Origin: a virus
Virus record (IMG/VR): IMGVR_UViG_3300018481_000064
Coordinates: 1-26,203 of that record
DNA: 26,203 bases
Reading direction: 5' to 3' (one strand)
A program made the translations under genes and the position numbers. This document shows positions 14,766 to 23,669 of the stretch, one piece after another. How positions within the stretch are numbered: the first letter of the stretch is position 1; every line of letters starts with the position of its first letter. Below the pieces are notes generated by a model, which saw only the letters and a list, made by a program, of their open reading frames with translations, was not told the DNA's origin and searched no databases.

Positions 14766-16892
14766 ATGGCCCAGTTTAGAATCTTCTTCGGGCGCACCAG
14801 CGCTGCACCTCCCGTCGAGGGTGAGGTTCGCGTTGCGGTTTCGTGGGTCGAGCTTTCGTTTGTCAGCGAGGCGATCTCCGGCATAACCGGCGCGCTGGCG
14901 GCGAGCGAAGCAGAAGACGTTGCGAGCTTTGTCGGCACGGCGATAACCAGCGGCGCGCTGGCGGTTACCGAAGCTGCCGATAGCGCAGCGTTCGTCGGCA
15001 GCGTTATCGCTCAAGGCCCGCTGGTCGTCGTCGAGGCAGCGGACTCAGCGAGCTTCGTCGGCACGGCTCGAACCCAAGGCGCGCTGGTCGCAAGCGAAGC
15101 GGCGGATGTTGCGAGCTTTGCCGGGACGGTTCGCACGCTTGGCGCGCTGACGGTCACCGAGGCGGGCGACACCGCGAGCATTGCTGGCTCGGCTGCGTGG
15201 CGCGCGACACTGGTCGCGACGGAAGCGCCCGACACGGCGATCTTCAGCGGCGGCATCGTCGGCACCGGCGCGCTGGCGGTGGTCGAGGCGGCCGACAGCT
15301 TTGCTGGCAATGGCATCGTCCTCGATCAGGGTGGCGGTGTTCTCGCCGGGTTCGAGGCGGCGGACACCGCGAGCTTCGCCGGACAGGTCACCGGCAACGC
15401 CGGGATCATCGCGGCGGTCGAGGCAAACGATATTGCGGCGGTCGTCGGGCAGGTGGCGTGGCGCGCGACGCTTACGGCGACCGAAGCAAACGACACTGCG
15501 ACGATCATCGGGCAGCTGTCGTGGCGTGCAACGCTGGCAGCGGTTGAAGCGGGCGACGCTGCGAGCTTCGCGGGCGTCACGGCGTCGTCGGGCACCGGTG
15601 TGCTGGTTGCCAGCGTTGCCAACGTGGTCGGCGCGGAGGGCGTTGTCACCATCACCGGCACCGGCGCGCTGGTGCCACAGGTTTCGGCGGTCGCGGGCTC
15701 GGGCTCGCAGATCGCAACGGGCGCGGGATCGCTGTCCCCTACACCAGCGGTTCTGTCTGGCGCAGGCCTGTCGAGGTCGCAGGGTGCTGCCCCGCTGCTC
15801 TCGCAGGCCTGCGTCATCAGCTCGACCGGCCGCTCGATGGCGGCCGGTACAGGCGCATTGGGATCGGTGGCGGCGACCCTCGCGGGCGCTGGAGCCACCG
15901 TAGCGGCACCGACCGGGACCGGAGCGCTTTCCTCCCCGGCATCCGGCGTCTCGGGTTCTGGCGGTGTCGCGCTGTCTGCGGCGGGCGTTCTGGCGGCCCA
16001 GCCGGGTGCCGTAGCCGCCGCAGGGGTATCGCGCTCGGTCGGCACGGGTTCCCTGTTCGTTGCTGATTCGTCTGACGTGAACGCGTCGGGAACGTCTCAG
16101 TCGCGTGGCACGGGCGTGCTGCTTGATCTCGGGGCCGCTCTCCAAGGGCTCGGCGCGGGACAGGCGACGGGCGTGGGTGCGCTGGCGTGTTCGCCCGCTA
16201 CCTTGGCCTCTCTGGGTGGTTTGGCGCTCTGGACGGCCACCGGGCAGCTTTCCAGCCCGGTGAGCGTCTTGGCCGGTCTGGCGGTCGGTCAGGCGCTTGG
16301 CACTGGCGATCTGACCCTTGCCACGACCGCCACGGTCGCGGGCGCGGGCGGGTCGGCGGCGGTCGGCAGCGGCGCTCTGGCGGCAACGGCCGCCGGTATG
16401 TTCGGCTCGGCATCGCTGGCGACCTACGGCTCCGGCGTACTGGACGCGCAGGCGCACGTGGTCACCGGCGCTGGCTTGCAGCGCGCGTTCGGCACCGGAC
16501 AGCTTCGCGCGGGCGCGCACGGGCTCGACGCTGTTGCGGTCTCCGGGTCGGTCGGCATCGGTGCGGTGGCGTCGCGTCGCGCGCTGATGCTGGCGTTCGG
16601 TGCGCAGGCCACGGTCGGCACCGGTGTTCTGGTCGCGCAGTCCGCGACGCTGGTCGCGGGCTATCTGGTTTCCGGCGCGGGTGTTCTGACTTCGAGCGAG
16701 GCGCAGATCGTCGGCGCTGGCGATGTCGGCGCACCGGTCTTCGTGACTGGTCCGCTGCCCGGAGGTTATCCCGGAACGCTGCCGTGGCACGGCGGCACGG
16801 CAACGTGGCGCGGCGCGACGACAACGTGGAGCGGTCACACGACGACACCCGCGTTGGGTGGATTGACGCGGACGTGGACGAAGGCCGCATGA
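14766..16892 (+). CDS. Solenoid-like repeat fibre protein (708 residues)
   Basis: A 40-residue head (MAQFRIFFGRTSAAPPVEGEV) is followed by two repeat families. Residues 42-270 hold eleven EAxDxAxFxG units with conserved Glu at 48, 69, 90, 111, 132, 153, 174, 197, 219, 240 and 261, so the period is 21. Residues 275-690 hold about twenty GTGALxxxxAxxxGxG units of about 20-22 residues. The C-terminus (PWHGGTATWRGATTTWSGH) is a short W/T repeat. There is no signal peptide or membrane segment. A regular repeat of this length, rich in Ala, Gly and Thr, fits a long beta-solenoid or strand-stacked shaft. The stop overlaps the next start by ATGA. It is probably a fibre shaft; the exact fold is inferred. 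Confidence 0.75.
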   Translation: MAQFRIFFGRTSAAPPVEGEVRVAVSWVELSFVSEAISGITGALAASEAEDVASFVGTAITSGALAVTEAADSAAFVGSVIAQGPLVVVEAADSASFVGTARTQGALVASEAADVASFAGTVRTLGALTVTEAGDTASIAGSAAWRATLVATEAPDTAIFSGGIVGTGALAVVEAADSFAGNGIVLDQGGGVLAGFEAADTASFAGQVTGNAGIIAAVEANDIAAVVGQVAWRATLTATEANDTATIIGQLSWRATLAAVEAGDAASFAGVTASSGTGVLVASVANVVGAEGVVTITGTGALVPQVSAVAGSGSQIATGAGSLSPTPAVLSGAGLSRSQGAAPLLSQACVISSTGRSMAAGTGALGSVAATLAGAGATVAAPTGTGALSSPASGVSGSGGVALSAAGVLAAQPGAVAAAGVSRSVGTGSLFVADSSDVNASGTSQSRGTGVLLDLGAALQGLGAGQATGVGALACSPATLASLGGLALWTATGQLSSPVSVLAGLAVGQALGTGDLTLATTATVAGAGGSAAVGSGALAATAAGMFGSASLATYGSGVLDAQAHVVTGAGLQRAFGTGQLRAGAHGLDAVAVSGSVGIGAVASRRALMLAFGAQATVGTGVLVAQSATLVAGYLVSGAGVLTSSEAQIVGAGDVGAPVFVTGPLPGGYPGTLPWHGGTATWRGATTTWSGHTTTPALGGLTRTWTKAA
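14889..15575 (+). repeat. Eleven EAxDxAxFxG protein repeats, period 21 residues
   Basis: In residues 42-270, conserved Glu residues are spaced 21, 21, 21, 21, 21, 21, 23, 22, 21 and 21 apart. One unit (EAADSFAG) lacks three residues. Three units begin WRATL instead of GAL. DNA of the units is diverged, so this is an old, selected array rather than a fresh expansion. Confidence 0.8.
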
Positions 16893-19474
16893 CGAAATCC
16901 AAAGCGAAGATGCGCGGGCGCATCGTCAAGCCGGGCGCAGACAACGCGCCGCCGGTTCTGCCCGCCGCACCGCTGGTGTGGCTGGTGAATCGTCTGCAGG
17001 TCGATGACGACAACCAGCCTTTGATGGAAGGCATCTTCAGTAACTACAACGACGACATCGTCGTGGAGATCGACAGCAACACGTTGGTCGGTCGCGTGTC
17101 ACCGGGTCGAGGACCGGCGGAGCGTCTGGAGATCGGCGACGGGTTGCGCGTCGAGGACGGCGTGCTGATCGGCGAGGGTGGCGGCGAGAAAGGCGATCCG
17201 GGTCCGCCGGGTCCGGTTGGTCCGGTGGGACCACAGGGTCCAGCAGGCGCATCGTCTTCGATGTGGCTGTATCGCTTTGACAGCGGCACGACATACAGTG
17301 ACCCCGGCGCGGGTCGCTACAAGATGAATCAGAGCGCGCCGTCTACCGTGACCAAGCTCTACGTTGATCGGCTGACGCAGGACGGACTCGATCCGACCAA
17401 CGTGTTCACGCTTGCGACGTTCGACGACGAGTTCATCATTCAGCGGCGCGGGCTGGCGGCGAACTACCAGAAGTGGCGGCTGTTGGGTCCGGCCGTCATC
17501 ATCGGCGGCGACTGGTTCGAGGTGCCGGTCGCGTTCGTCTCTCAAGCAGGAGGCGCGTTCAACAATAACCAAGAGGTCACGTTCCTCCTCAGAACGAAAG
17601 GCGAGCCCGGCCCGGTTGGACCGCAGGGTCCGCAGGGCGTGCAAGGCAACACTGGTCCGCAGGGATCGACGGGTCCGCAGGGTCCGGTCGGCGGCACCGG
17701 TCCCGTTGGTCCGAAGGGCAACACCGGCGACACCGGCCCGCAGGGACCACAGGGCATTGTCGGGCCACAGGGAGGCGTGGGACCGCAAGGCCCGCAGGGC
17801 TTTGTCGGTGCGACTGGCGCGAAGGGCGACAAGGGTGATCAAGGCGACATCGGTCCGCGCGGCGAAACCGGTCCGCAGGGCCCGCAGGGCGAGACCGGCG
17901 AGACCGGACCGGCTGGCGATTTCGGCGACAACGAAGCTCCGACCGACGGCCAGACCTACGGACGCAAGGACGGCGCTTGGTCGTTGATCGAGGGCTCGGC
18001 GGTTTACGTTGGCGACGGTCCGCCGGTTGGCGCTGCGATCAATTCGCTGTGGTGGGAGTCCGACACCGGTCTGCTCTGGCTCAACTTCAACGACGGCTCG
18101 TCCACCCAGTGGGTGCTGGTCGGCGGCGGCAGTGGGCTCGGCAGTGTTGGTCCGCAGGGTCCGGAAGGTCCGGCCGGTCCGCAGGGTGTGCAGGGTCCGA
18201 CCGGCTCGCAGGGCCCGACAGGCCCGACAGGCTCGCAGGGGCCGATAGGTCCGACCGGAGCGCAGGGTGCCGATGGCGCTCCCGGCGCTCCCGGTGCGAC
18301 CGGCGCAGCCGGGACGACAACCGTCACCGTTGCCGACACGCCGCCGCCCGGCGCTGTTGACGGGACGATGTGGTGGGAGAGCGACACCGGTCAGCTCTAC
18401 GTTCGCTACAACGATGGCTCGTCAACGCAGTGGGTGATCGCTGCACCGCAGCCGGATTTTTCGGCGCTGGCGACCAAGACAGAAGTCGCGGCACAGTTTC
18501 AGGCGCTTGCTGCCAACGGCATGCAGATCAACGGCGGGATGCATGTTGCTCAGGAACGGACCAGCCTACCGGGCATCACTAACGGGGCTTGGTATATTGT
18601 TGATAATTGGCAGGCTTCAACATCCGGGCCGCACGTTATTACTGTTGCTCAGAACGGGACTGTGCCCCCCGGATTTTCTACGTCACTGGCTACGTTTGTT
18701 ACAACGGAAAATGCTTCGCCAGCAGCGGCTGAGTACTGTGTCATCCAGCAGCTAATTGAAGGCGTGCGAGTTGCTAGGTTGGGCTGGGGCACGGCAAGCG
18801 CGATGCCAATCACACTAGCGTTCTGGATATATGCTGCACGTCCCGGCAATTATTCCGGCGTGATATTGAACGGGGTAGGCGACAGATCATATCCGTTCGT
18901 CATTACCGTCAATGCAGCAAGCACTTGGGAATACAAAACGATCACCATCCCCGGCTGCGTGGATGGAGTATGGGACCCAAACGACGGCGTTGGGATGCAA
19001 GTCATCTTTGCGATGATGTGCGGGTCGGATTATCAGGCTCCAGCCAATGTGTGGAAAGCAGGCAGTCTTGCACTTGGAGTAACGGGTACTATCAACGGCG
19101 TTGCTGCTACTAGTGATTTCATGCTGTTGACCGGCGTCGTCGTTCTCCCCGGCGTACACACTATTGCTGCAGCACAGTCGCCGCTGTTGATGCGCCCATA
19201 CGATCAGGAGCTGACGGCGTGCCAGCGATACTGGCAGCAAGCGCCGGTTTGCTTTGATTACAGCAGCCAAAGTGGCTTTTGCGCGTGCGCGGTGACCTAT
19301 TCGGTGACAATGCGAATCCCTCCTGCTGTCAGTTTTATTCCGGCCATCGCTGAGGGCTCAACGGCCATAAATTCCATTTACACGTGGGAGTGGGGCTTAA
19401 CCGCACAACTTTATGGCTGGGCCAACGCGCGCGTCTACTGGTTCGGACACGCTGTCTTGAACGCGAGGTTATGA
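16889..19474 (+). CDS. Collagen-like tail-fibre protein
   Basis: This encodes 861 residues starting at ATG 16889 (ATGA overlap); the open frame continues upstream only as a shadow of the previous gene. It carries three uninterrupted Gly-X-Y stretches: 7 triplets at 99-119, 36 at 238-345 and 18 at 421-474. They alternate with small domains: 121-237 (unknown), then two copies of a [22 protein letters not shown] module at 373-412 and 478-518. Residues 540-861 form a C-terminal receptor-binding-type beta domain beginning [14 protein letters not shown]. The GXY positions are filled mostly by P, Q, T, V and D, a bacterial or phage type without hydroxyproline. A trimeric shaft with a tip domain is likely. 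The stop overlaps the start of the next fibre gene. Confidence 0.85.
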   Translation: MTKSKAKMRGRIVKPGADNAPPVLPAAPLVWLVNRLQVDDDNQPLMEGIFSNYNDDIVVEIDSNTLVGRVSPGRGPAERLEIGDGLRVEDGVLIGEGGGEKGDPGPPGPVGPVGPQGPAGASSSMWLYRFDSGTTYSDPGAGRYKMNQSAPSTVTKLYVDRLTQDGLDPTNVFTLATFDDEFIIQRRGLAANYQKWRLLGPAVIIGGDWFEVPVAFVSQAGGAFNNNQEVTFLLRTKGEPGPVGPQGPQGVQGNTGPQGSTGPQGPVGGTGPVGPKGNTGDTGPQGPQGIVGPQGGVGPQGPQGFVGATGAKGDKGDQGDIGPRGETGPQGPQGETGETGPAGDFGDNEAPTDGQTYGRKDGAWSLIEGSAVYVGDGPPVGAAINSLWWESDTGLLWLNFNDGSSTQWVLVGGGSGLGSVGPQGPEGPAGPQGVQGPTGSQGPTGPTGSQGPIGPTGAQGADGAPGAPGATGAAGTTTVTVADTPPPGAVDGTMWWESDTGQLYVRYNDGSSTQWVIAAPQPDFSALATKTEVAAQFQALAANGMQINGGMHVAQERTSLPGITNGAWYIVDNWQASTSGPHVITVAQNGTVPPGFSTSLATFVTTENASPAAAEYCVIQQLIEGVRVARLGWGTASAMPITLAFWIYAARPGNYSGVILNGVGDRSYPFVITVNAASTWEYKTITIPGCVDGVWDPNDGVGMQVIFAMMCGSDYQAPANVWKAGSLALGVTGTINGVAATSDFMLLTGVVVLPGVHTIAAAQSPLLMRPYDQELTACQRYWQQAPVCFDYSSQSGFCACAVTYSVTMRIPPAVSFIPAIAEGSTAINSIYTWEWGLTAQLYGWANARVYWFGHAVLNARL

Positions 19475-20658
19475 TGGGGATCAACTTTCCTTCGTCGCCA
19501 ACCGTGGGACAGAAATATCCTTCGCCGTCCGTCGCTGGCGTTCCGACCTACACGTGGGACGGACAGAAATGGACGACGTTCGCCGACGCGCTTGGACCGC
19601 CGTTGTATGTCAGCAAGCTCGCAGCTGGCGACACGATGGCTGGCGATCTCACCATCGCGAAGACCGGACCGGCTCTCTACTTGAGCAAGGCGGCGTCCGG
19701 TCAAGACAGCATCATCTATGGAATGACCAATGGTGCGTCACGCTGGACGCTGGCGCTAGGCGATAGCACTGCGGAGGCGGCAGGAAGTGTCGGTGGAGAC
19801 TTCCGCATTCGGCGCTATGACAATGCTGGTGCGTATATCGATTCGCCGCTGGTTATTACGCGCGCCGATGGAAAGGTGTACGTCAACGGCGATCCGGGTG
19901 CGCCGTCTGGTGTAGCGACCAAACAGTACGTTGATAACAAACCGACGGTAGACAGCTCGAAGGTGGCAAAGACCGGCGACACGATGTCGGGAAGTCTGCA
20001 GTCAACCTACTTTTATTCCACCGGCACCATAAGAGCCGCTAGTGCAATCTACTGTAATGCTAACGGGACAATCGTCGAGGGCTCTATCAATCACGGCTAT
20101 ATGGCCCAGTGCTTTATGTCCCGCTCGAATGCGGAGGGTTTTGATTGCTCGTTCGAGAACCTGCACGTCTTCGGAGCGTGGGCTGGCGTACGGATCATGA
20201 TTTCGCAATCCGGACCGATGGTCGACTTCCGCAATGACGGCAACATCTATACGCCGGGCGGCGGACCGAACGTCGCCTACTCAGACGCGCGCATCAAGAC
20301 CGTAATAGGCGAATACGAGAATGGACTCGAACAGGTCTGCGCGCTGCATCCCGTTCGCTATATCTTCAATGGCAATGAGACAGACATTCCTCCCGATCAG
20401 CCCCTTAGCGGTGATGCTCCATACAAAACCTCCGCCCACTATGAAGCGGCGATGATTCAAGACGAACACATCGGGCTCATTGCGCAGGAAGCCGAAGTGC
20501 CGATGCCGGAGACGGTCTGGCAGACCAAGGGATATATCGATGGCGTGGTCGTCGAGGACCTGCGCACGCTCGACACCGGACCGATCCTGTTCGCGCTGGT
20601 CAACGCGGTGAAGGAGCTGAAGACGCGGGTCGAGGCGCTGGAGGCAGCGCGTGTTTAA
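19474..20658 (+). CDS. Tail fibre with C-terminal self-cleaving S74 chaperone domain
   Basis: This encodes 394 residues from ATG 19474, preferred over ATG 19471 because GAGG at 19465-19468 is then 5 bases upstream. The N-terminal NFPSSPTVGQ module and two GDTMxGxL shaft motifs are typical of fibres. The C-terminal part, SDARIKTVIGEYENGLEQV then HIGLIAQEAEVPMPE, is a peptidase S74 intramolecular chaperone. S270 and K275 are five residues apart, the spacing of the catalytic Ser-Lys pair known from endosialidases. By that precedent the last 125 residues assist trimer folding and are then cut off at S270. A terminal coiled coil (LVNAVKELKTRVEALEAA) supports trimer assembly. Confidence 0.85.
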   Translation: MGINFPSSPTVGQKYPSPSVAGVPTYTWDGQKWTTFADALGPPLYVSKLAAGDTMAGDLTIAKTGPALYLSKAASGQDSIIYGMTNGASRWTLALGDSTAEAAGSVGGDFRIRRYDNAGAYIDSPLVITRADGKVYVNGDPGAPSGVATKQYVDNKPTVDSSKVAKTGDTMSGSLQSTYFYSTGTIRAASAIYCNANGTIVEGSINHGYMAQCFMSRSNAEGFDCSFENLHVFGAWAGVRIMISQSGPMVDFRNDGNIYTPGGGPNVAYSDARIKTVIGEYENGLEQVCALHPVRYIFNGNETDIPPDQPLSGDAPYKTSAHYEAAMIQDEHIGLIAQEAEVPMPETVWQTKGYIDGVVVEDLRTLDTGPILFALVNAVKELKTRVEALEAARV

Positions 20659-21274
20659 CTTCCCGTCATCGCCATCGGTTGGTCAGGAGTTCACCAGCGG
20701 TGGCATTTACTACACGTGGAACGGTTATGGCTGGGCGCTGAAAGCGGAGACGGACGCATCGGAAGTCGTCCTGAAGGTTGGCGACACAATGATAGGCCAC
20801 CTGTCGTTGCCAACAGGTCCAGCAGCGGCTAACGCAGTTCGCAAGGATTATGTCGATGCGGCTGTTGCTGCGGTCCCCGCGCCAGTCGCTGCCACCGCTG
20901 CCGAGTATCGCGCGAACAGCGCGCCGACCAAGATGCTCACGCCGGGTGCTGTGTGGGGTGCGGCGGCTGGTGTAACGCTCACTGATGCGGCTGGCGTTTA
21001 TACGCCTGATTTTTCGGCTGGCCTCGATTTCAGTATTTCACTATTCGGGGCAAAAACGATTGCAAATCCGACAAATACAAAAAATGGCCAGAAGGGGATT
21101 ATTCTCATCGTGTCTGGCAACAGCGCGGCGGCTATTACGTGGGGCACCGCTTATAAGTTTCCCGGAGGCATCAAGCCGGTGATATCGGCTGTGCCGGGTG
21201 CCTACGATGTTCTCAGCTATTTTGTTTATAGCTCCACTCACATTTTCTGCACCTTCAGCGCGGACTTTAAATAA
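20651..21274 (+). CDS. Short tail-fibre-like protein
   Basis: This encodes 207 residues from GTG 20651, inside the end of the previous gene. It reuses the NFPSSPSVGQ head and the GDTMIGHLSLPTGP shaft motif, followed by NAVRKDYVDAAVAA, then a C-terminal beta domain (ISLFGAKTIANPTNTKNGQKG, AITWGTAYKFPGG). This looks like a shorter fibre, a partner in a heteromeric fibre, or an attachment piece. The shared head with the S74 fibre suggests both dock to the same virion component or arose by duplication. It has no S74 domain, so it may fold without cleavage. Confidence 0.75.
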   Translation: MFNFPSSPSVGQEFTSGGIYYTWNGYGWALKAETDASEVVLKVGDTMIGHLSLPTGPAAANAVRKDYVDAAVAAVPAPVAATAAEYRANSAPTKMLTPGAVWGAAAGVTLTDAAGVYTPDFSAGLDFSISLFGAKTIANPTNTKNGQKGIILIVSGNSAAAITWGTAYKFPGGIKPVISAVPGAYDVLSYFVYSSTHIFCTFSADFK

Positions 21275-22653
21275 TGCTGCCCGGCATCACGCCCGCACTG
21301 ATGGGCGGCGAAAGCGGGAACGATGTCTACACGAAACTGCTGCTGCACTTTAACGACACCAGCTTCATGAATGTTGCGGCTGGCGGCACACCGAGCGTTG
21401 CGACTCCGAATAACACGCCGATCCACACCGGCGAGAAGCGATTTGGGAATGCGTCGATATATTTTCAGGGCGGCGGCGCAAGTTATGTGTTTGTCAAGAA
21501 CAGTCCGGACTTCGACTTCGGCGCTGGGAGCTTCACGGTTGACTGGTGGGAGAAACGATTCAGCGTTGTCGCAGGATCGGCTACAGTCAGACGACAGCTC
21601 GATAATGCTGTGCAGGGCTACCTACTGAACCACGCCACCGCTGGTCCCCGCTATCAGACCTATATGTCGAGCAACGGATCGTCGTGGGATATCGCTGGCG
21701 GGATAGACAGTGGTTCGGTTGATCTCGATGTGTGGGTTCACTACGCGGTCGTGCGCAACGGAAACACGTTCTATCACTTCAAGAACGGCGCGCAGACGGC
21801 GACGTGGAGTTCATCGGCGGCGTTGCTTGCGTGCCCGGCGAATCACGCGCTGACCCTCGGCCACTGGAACGGCAACGGCTTTCACGGCTACATCGACGAG
21901 TTTCGCATCAGCAAAGGCATCGCGCGCTGGACCTCCAACTTTACGCCGCCGGGGCAAGCCTACGGACCGACGCCTGATCGCTCTGCGTGGCACACCGTTG
22001 GCCTGTATCACTTCCACACGACCAATGCGGCTGGCACAGTGTTTACGGATAGTTCGCCATATGCAAAGCCCGGCACTGGCGGCAACGGTTACGGACATCC
22101 GAACGACCCACTGTTTAGCAATCCGGCGGGCTCGTCCTACTTCAACGCCGGTAACTACTACAACGTCATAGACGGTCAGGGCGATTGGAATTTTGGCAGC
22201 GGCGACTTCACTATCGACTGGTGGGACTGGCGATCAGACACTGCCGATGCGCGACCGGGGATCGTGCGATCAACAGAGACGCTGACTTACCAGCCCTATC
22301 TGATCGGATGGATGTCCGGCGGATATCTTTACTGTTACGGGTCGAGCAACGCCACAGGCTGGGATGTCTTTAGCAATCTCCATCTCGGCCCCGTCACCGC
22401 CAACGTCTGGTCGCATCGCGCTTTGGCTCGCAAGGGCGGCACGTTCTATGGGTTCAAGGACGGCGTTCTGACAGACACCAGACCAGATACATTCGGCCCG
22501 CTTCACTATCGAACGAACCCCGATATGTTTGTCGGCGTCTGGAACGCGGAGGGGGCGCAGTACTGGGGCCACGGCCTGATGGACGAGCTGCGCATCAGCA
22601 AGGGCATCGCAAGGTGGACCACCAACTTCACGATGCCGACCCGGCCTTATTGA
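21274..22653 (+). CDS. Tandem LamG/concanavalin A-like lectin adhesin
   Basis: This encodes 459 residues; ATG 21274 overlaps the last base of the upstream TAA (TAATG). Two laminin-G-like lectin domains lie in tandem, at about 16-227 and 236-459. Both include YTKLLLHFNDT- or WHTVGLYHFHTTN-type openings, a FGxGxFTxDWW strand, and the closing signature YIDEFRISKGIARWTSNF (first) or MDELRISKGIARWTTNF (second). Such jelly-roll domains bind sugars. In a phage fibre block they most likely contact host surface polysaccharide. The duplicated domains are clearly diverged, which allows two specificities. Confidence 0.85.
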   Translation: MLPGITPALMGGESGNDVYTKLLLHFNDTSFMNVAAGGTPSVATPNNTPIHTGEKRFGNASIYFQGGGASYVFVKNSPDFDFGAGSFTVDWWEKRFSVVAGSATVRRQLDNAVQGYLLNHATAGPRYQTYMSSNGSSWDIAGGIDSGSVDLDVWVHYAVVRNGNTFYHFKNGAQTATWSSSAALLACPANHALTLGHWNGNGFHGYIDEFRISKGIARWTSNFTPPGQAYGPTPDRSAWHTVGLYHFHTTNAAGTVFTDSSPYAKPGTGGNGYGHPNDPLFSNPAGSSYFNAGNYYNVIDGQGDWNFGSGDFTIDWWDWRSDTADARPGIVRSTETLTYQPYLIGWMSGGYLYCYGSSNATGWDVFSNLHLGPVTANVWSHRALARKGGTFYGFKDGVLTDTRPDTFGPLHYRTNPDMFVGVWNAEGAQYWGHGLMDELRISKGIARWTTNFTMPTRPY

Positions 22654-22672
22654 ACTTCAACAGGAGAACGCA

Positions 22673-22945
22673 ATGGATAGCTCGCAGAGCAACAAGCTGA
22701 GTCAGCAGGTCGAGCGCGAGGTGCGCGCGTTGATCGGCGATCTGCAGATGCAGGTGCTGGTGCTGCGCCAGATGCTGGAGCTGGAGCAGGAGAAGAAGCT
22801 CAGCCAACAGCAGCCGGGTCCGCGACCTTCACCAGTGCCGCAGCCCGATCCGCAACCGCAACCGCCGCAACCGCAGCCGCCGCAGCCGGGCCCGCCACAC
22901 AGCGAGCAGCGGCCCAACGGCTCCCGGCCCCTTCGAGAGGTTTAA
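22673..22945 (+). CDS. Small coiled-coil protein with proline/glutamine tail
   Basis: This encodes 90 residues with a good AGGAGA ribosome binding site at 22662-22667. Residues 5-48 form a coiled coil (QQVEREVRALIGDLQMQVLV). Residues 49-80 are a PQ/PxP-rich low-complexity tail. There is no membrane segment. The layout fits a small assembly or chaperone factor. It lies at the end of the fibre block, after an intergenic gap of only 19 bases. No family is recognised. Confidence 0.7.
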   Translation: MDSSQSNKLSQQVEREVRALIGDLQMQVLVLRQMLELEQEKKLSQQQPGPRPSPVPQPDPQPQPPQPQPPQPGPPHSEQRPNGSRPLREV

Positions 22946-22948
22946 CCA

Positions 22949-23365
22949 ATGGCCGTCACCGTCGTCGTTGACGCGACATGGCGTCTCTCGCACGTCGAGT
23001 TCAGCACGCCGCTCGGATATCCGGGCACCGTGATGGGCCACAGCGAGATCATGTTGATGGAGCCGGATGCGCCGCCGACCGACATGGAGCCGGTGACCCT
23101 GCGCGCGCGGACGGCGGGCCAGACCTACGGCACGATGGCTGGCGCGACCATTACGCGCGGCATTGACGCGGTGGCGGAGGAGACCGTCGAGGTTGACGGC
23201 CAGACCATCAGTTTCGCCACCGTGACGGCGGCGCTCGACGCGTTCATGCGCAAGTGGCGCTCCGAGGACGCGGGCAACCCGCCGCTGCCAGCCCCGCAGG
23301 CTGCCGAGATGACGCCGATGCCGGAGATGCCGGACCCGCAAGACCCTCGCCCGCCACCGAACTAG
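22949..23365 (+). CDS. Hypothetical protein with proline-rich C-terminus
   Basis: This encodes 138 residues, MAVTVVVDATWRLSHVEFSTPLG and onward. GAGAGG at 22935-22940 precedes ATG 22949. The first 100 residues form a mixed alpha/beta fold, with TFATV-type helix TVTAALDAFMRKWRSEDAG at the end. The last 35 are Pro/Met/Asp-rich and probably disordered. It has no recognised domain. Together with the preceding coiled-coil protein, which also has a Pro-rich tail, it forms a two-gene unit between the fibre block and the membrane protein pair. Confidence 0.7.
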   Translation: MAVTVVVDATWRLSHVEFSTPLGYPGTVMGHSEIMLMEPDAPPTDMEPVTLRARTAGQTYGTMAGATITRGIDAVAEETVEVDGQTISFATVTAALDAFMRKWRSEDAGNPPLPAPQAAEMTPMPEMPDPQDPRPPPN

Positions 23366-23377
23366 ACGGAGGCCACC

Positions 23378-23668
23378 ATGTCGTACCCTGAACCTGAGCG
23401 ACGCAAGAACGTCGGCCTGTTCATGGGGATCATGCGCGATCAGCCGCTGAGCCTCGCGCTGGTGGTGATGAATTTCGTATTACTCGGTTTCCTGTTCTAT
23501 TCGGGAACGTCGCAGCTTTCACAGCGGCAAGAAACATCGGCGATGATCGTGAAGTGGCAGCAGGCCACCGACACGCTGATGGCGAACTGCGTCAGTTCTG
23601 ACATCATGCAGATGGTGTTGAACGCGCTGAAAGATGCGCACAAGGCTCCGGCACCGGACCCAAAATAA
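23378..23668 (+). CDS. Single-span membrane protein (possible holin/spanin component)
   Basis: This encodes 96 residues with a strong GGAGG at 23368-23372. A basic N-terminus (PEPERRKN) precedes one hydrophobic helix at about 24-43 (PLSLALVVMNFVLLGFLFYS), then a polar, helical tail with one Cys (ANCVSSDI) predicted outside the cytoplasm. Small single-span proteins in tandem are typical of phage lysis genes (holin, antiholin or i-spanin). However, no endolysin gene lies next to it in this window, so a membrane-linked assembly role is also possible. Confidence 0.6.
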   Translation: MSYPEPERRKNVGLFMGIMRDQPLSLALVVMNFVLLGFLFYSGTSQLSQRQETSAMIVKWQQATDTLMANCVSSDIMQMVLNALKDAHKAPAPDPK

Positions 23669-23669
23669 A

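Noticed and set aside
16187-16888. Upstream extension of the collagen-like gene in the same frame
   Set aside because: The extra residues are Arg/Gly-rich low-complexity, the mirror of the repeat gene in another frame. ATG 16889 overlaps the previous stop as in other junctions.
19384-19473. Upstream start for the S74 fibre gene
   Set aside because: The added residues ([20 protein letters not shown]) are a frame shadow of the collagen-like gene's end; the NFPSSPTVGQ head begins right after ATG 19474.
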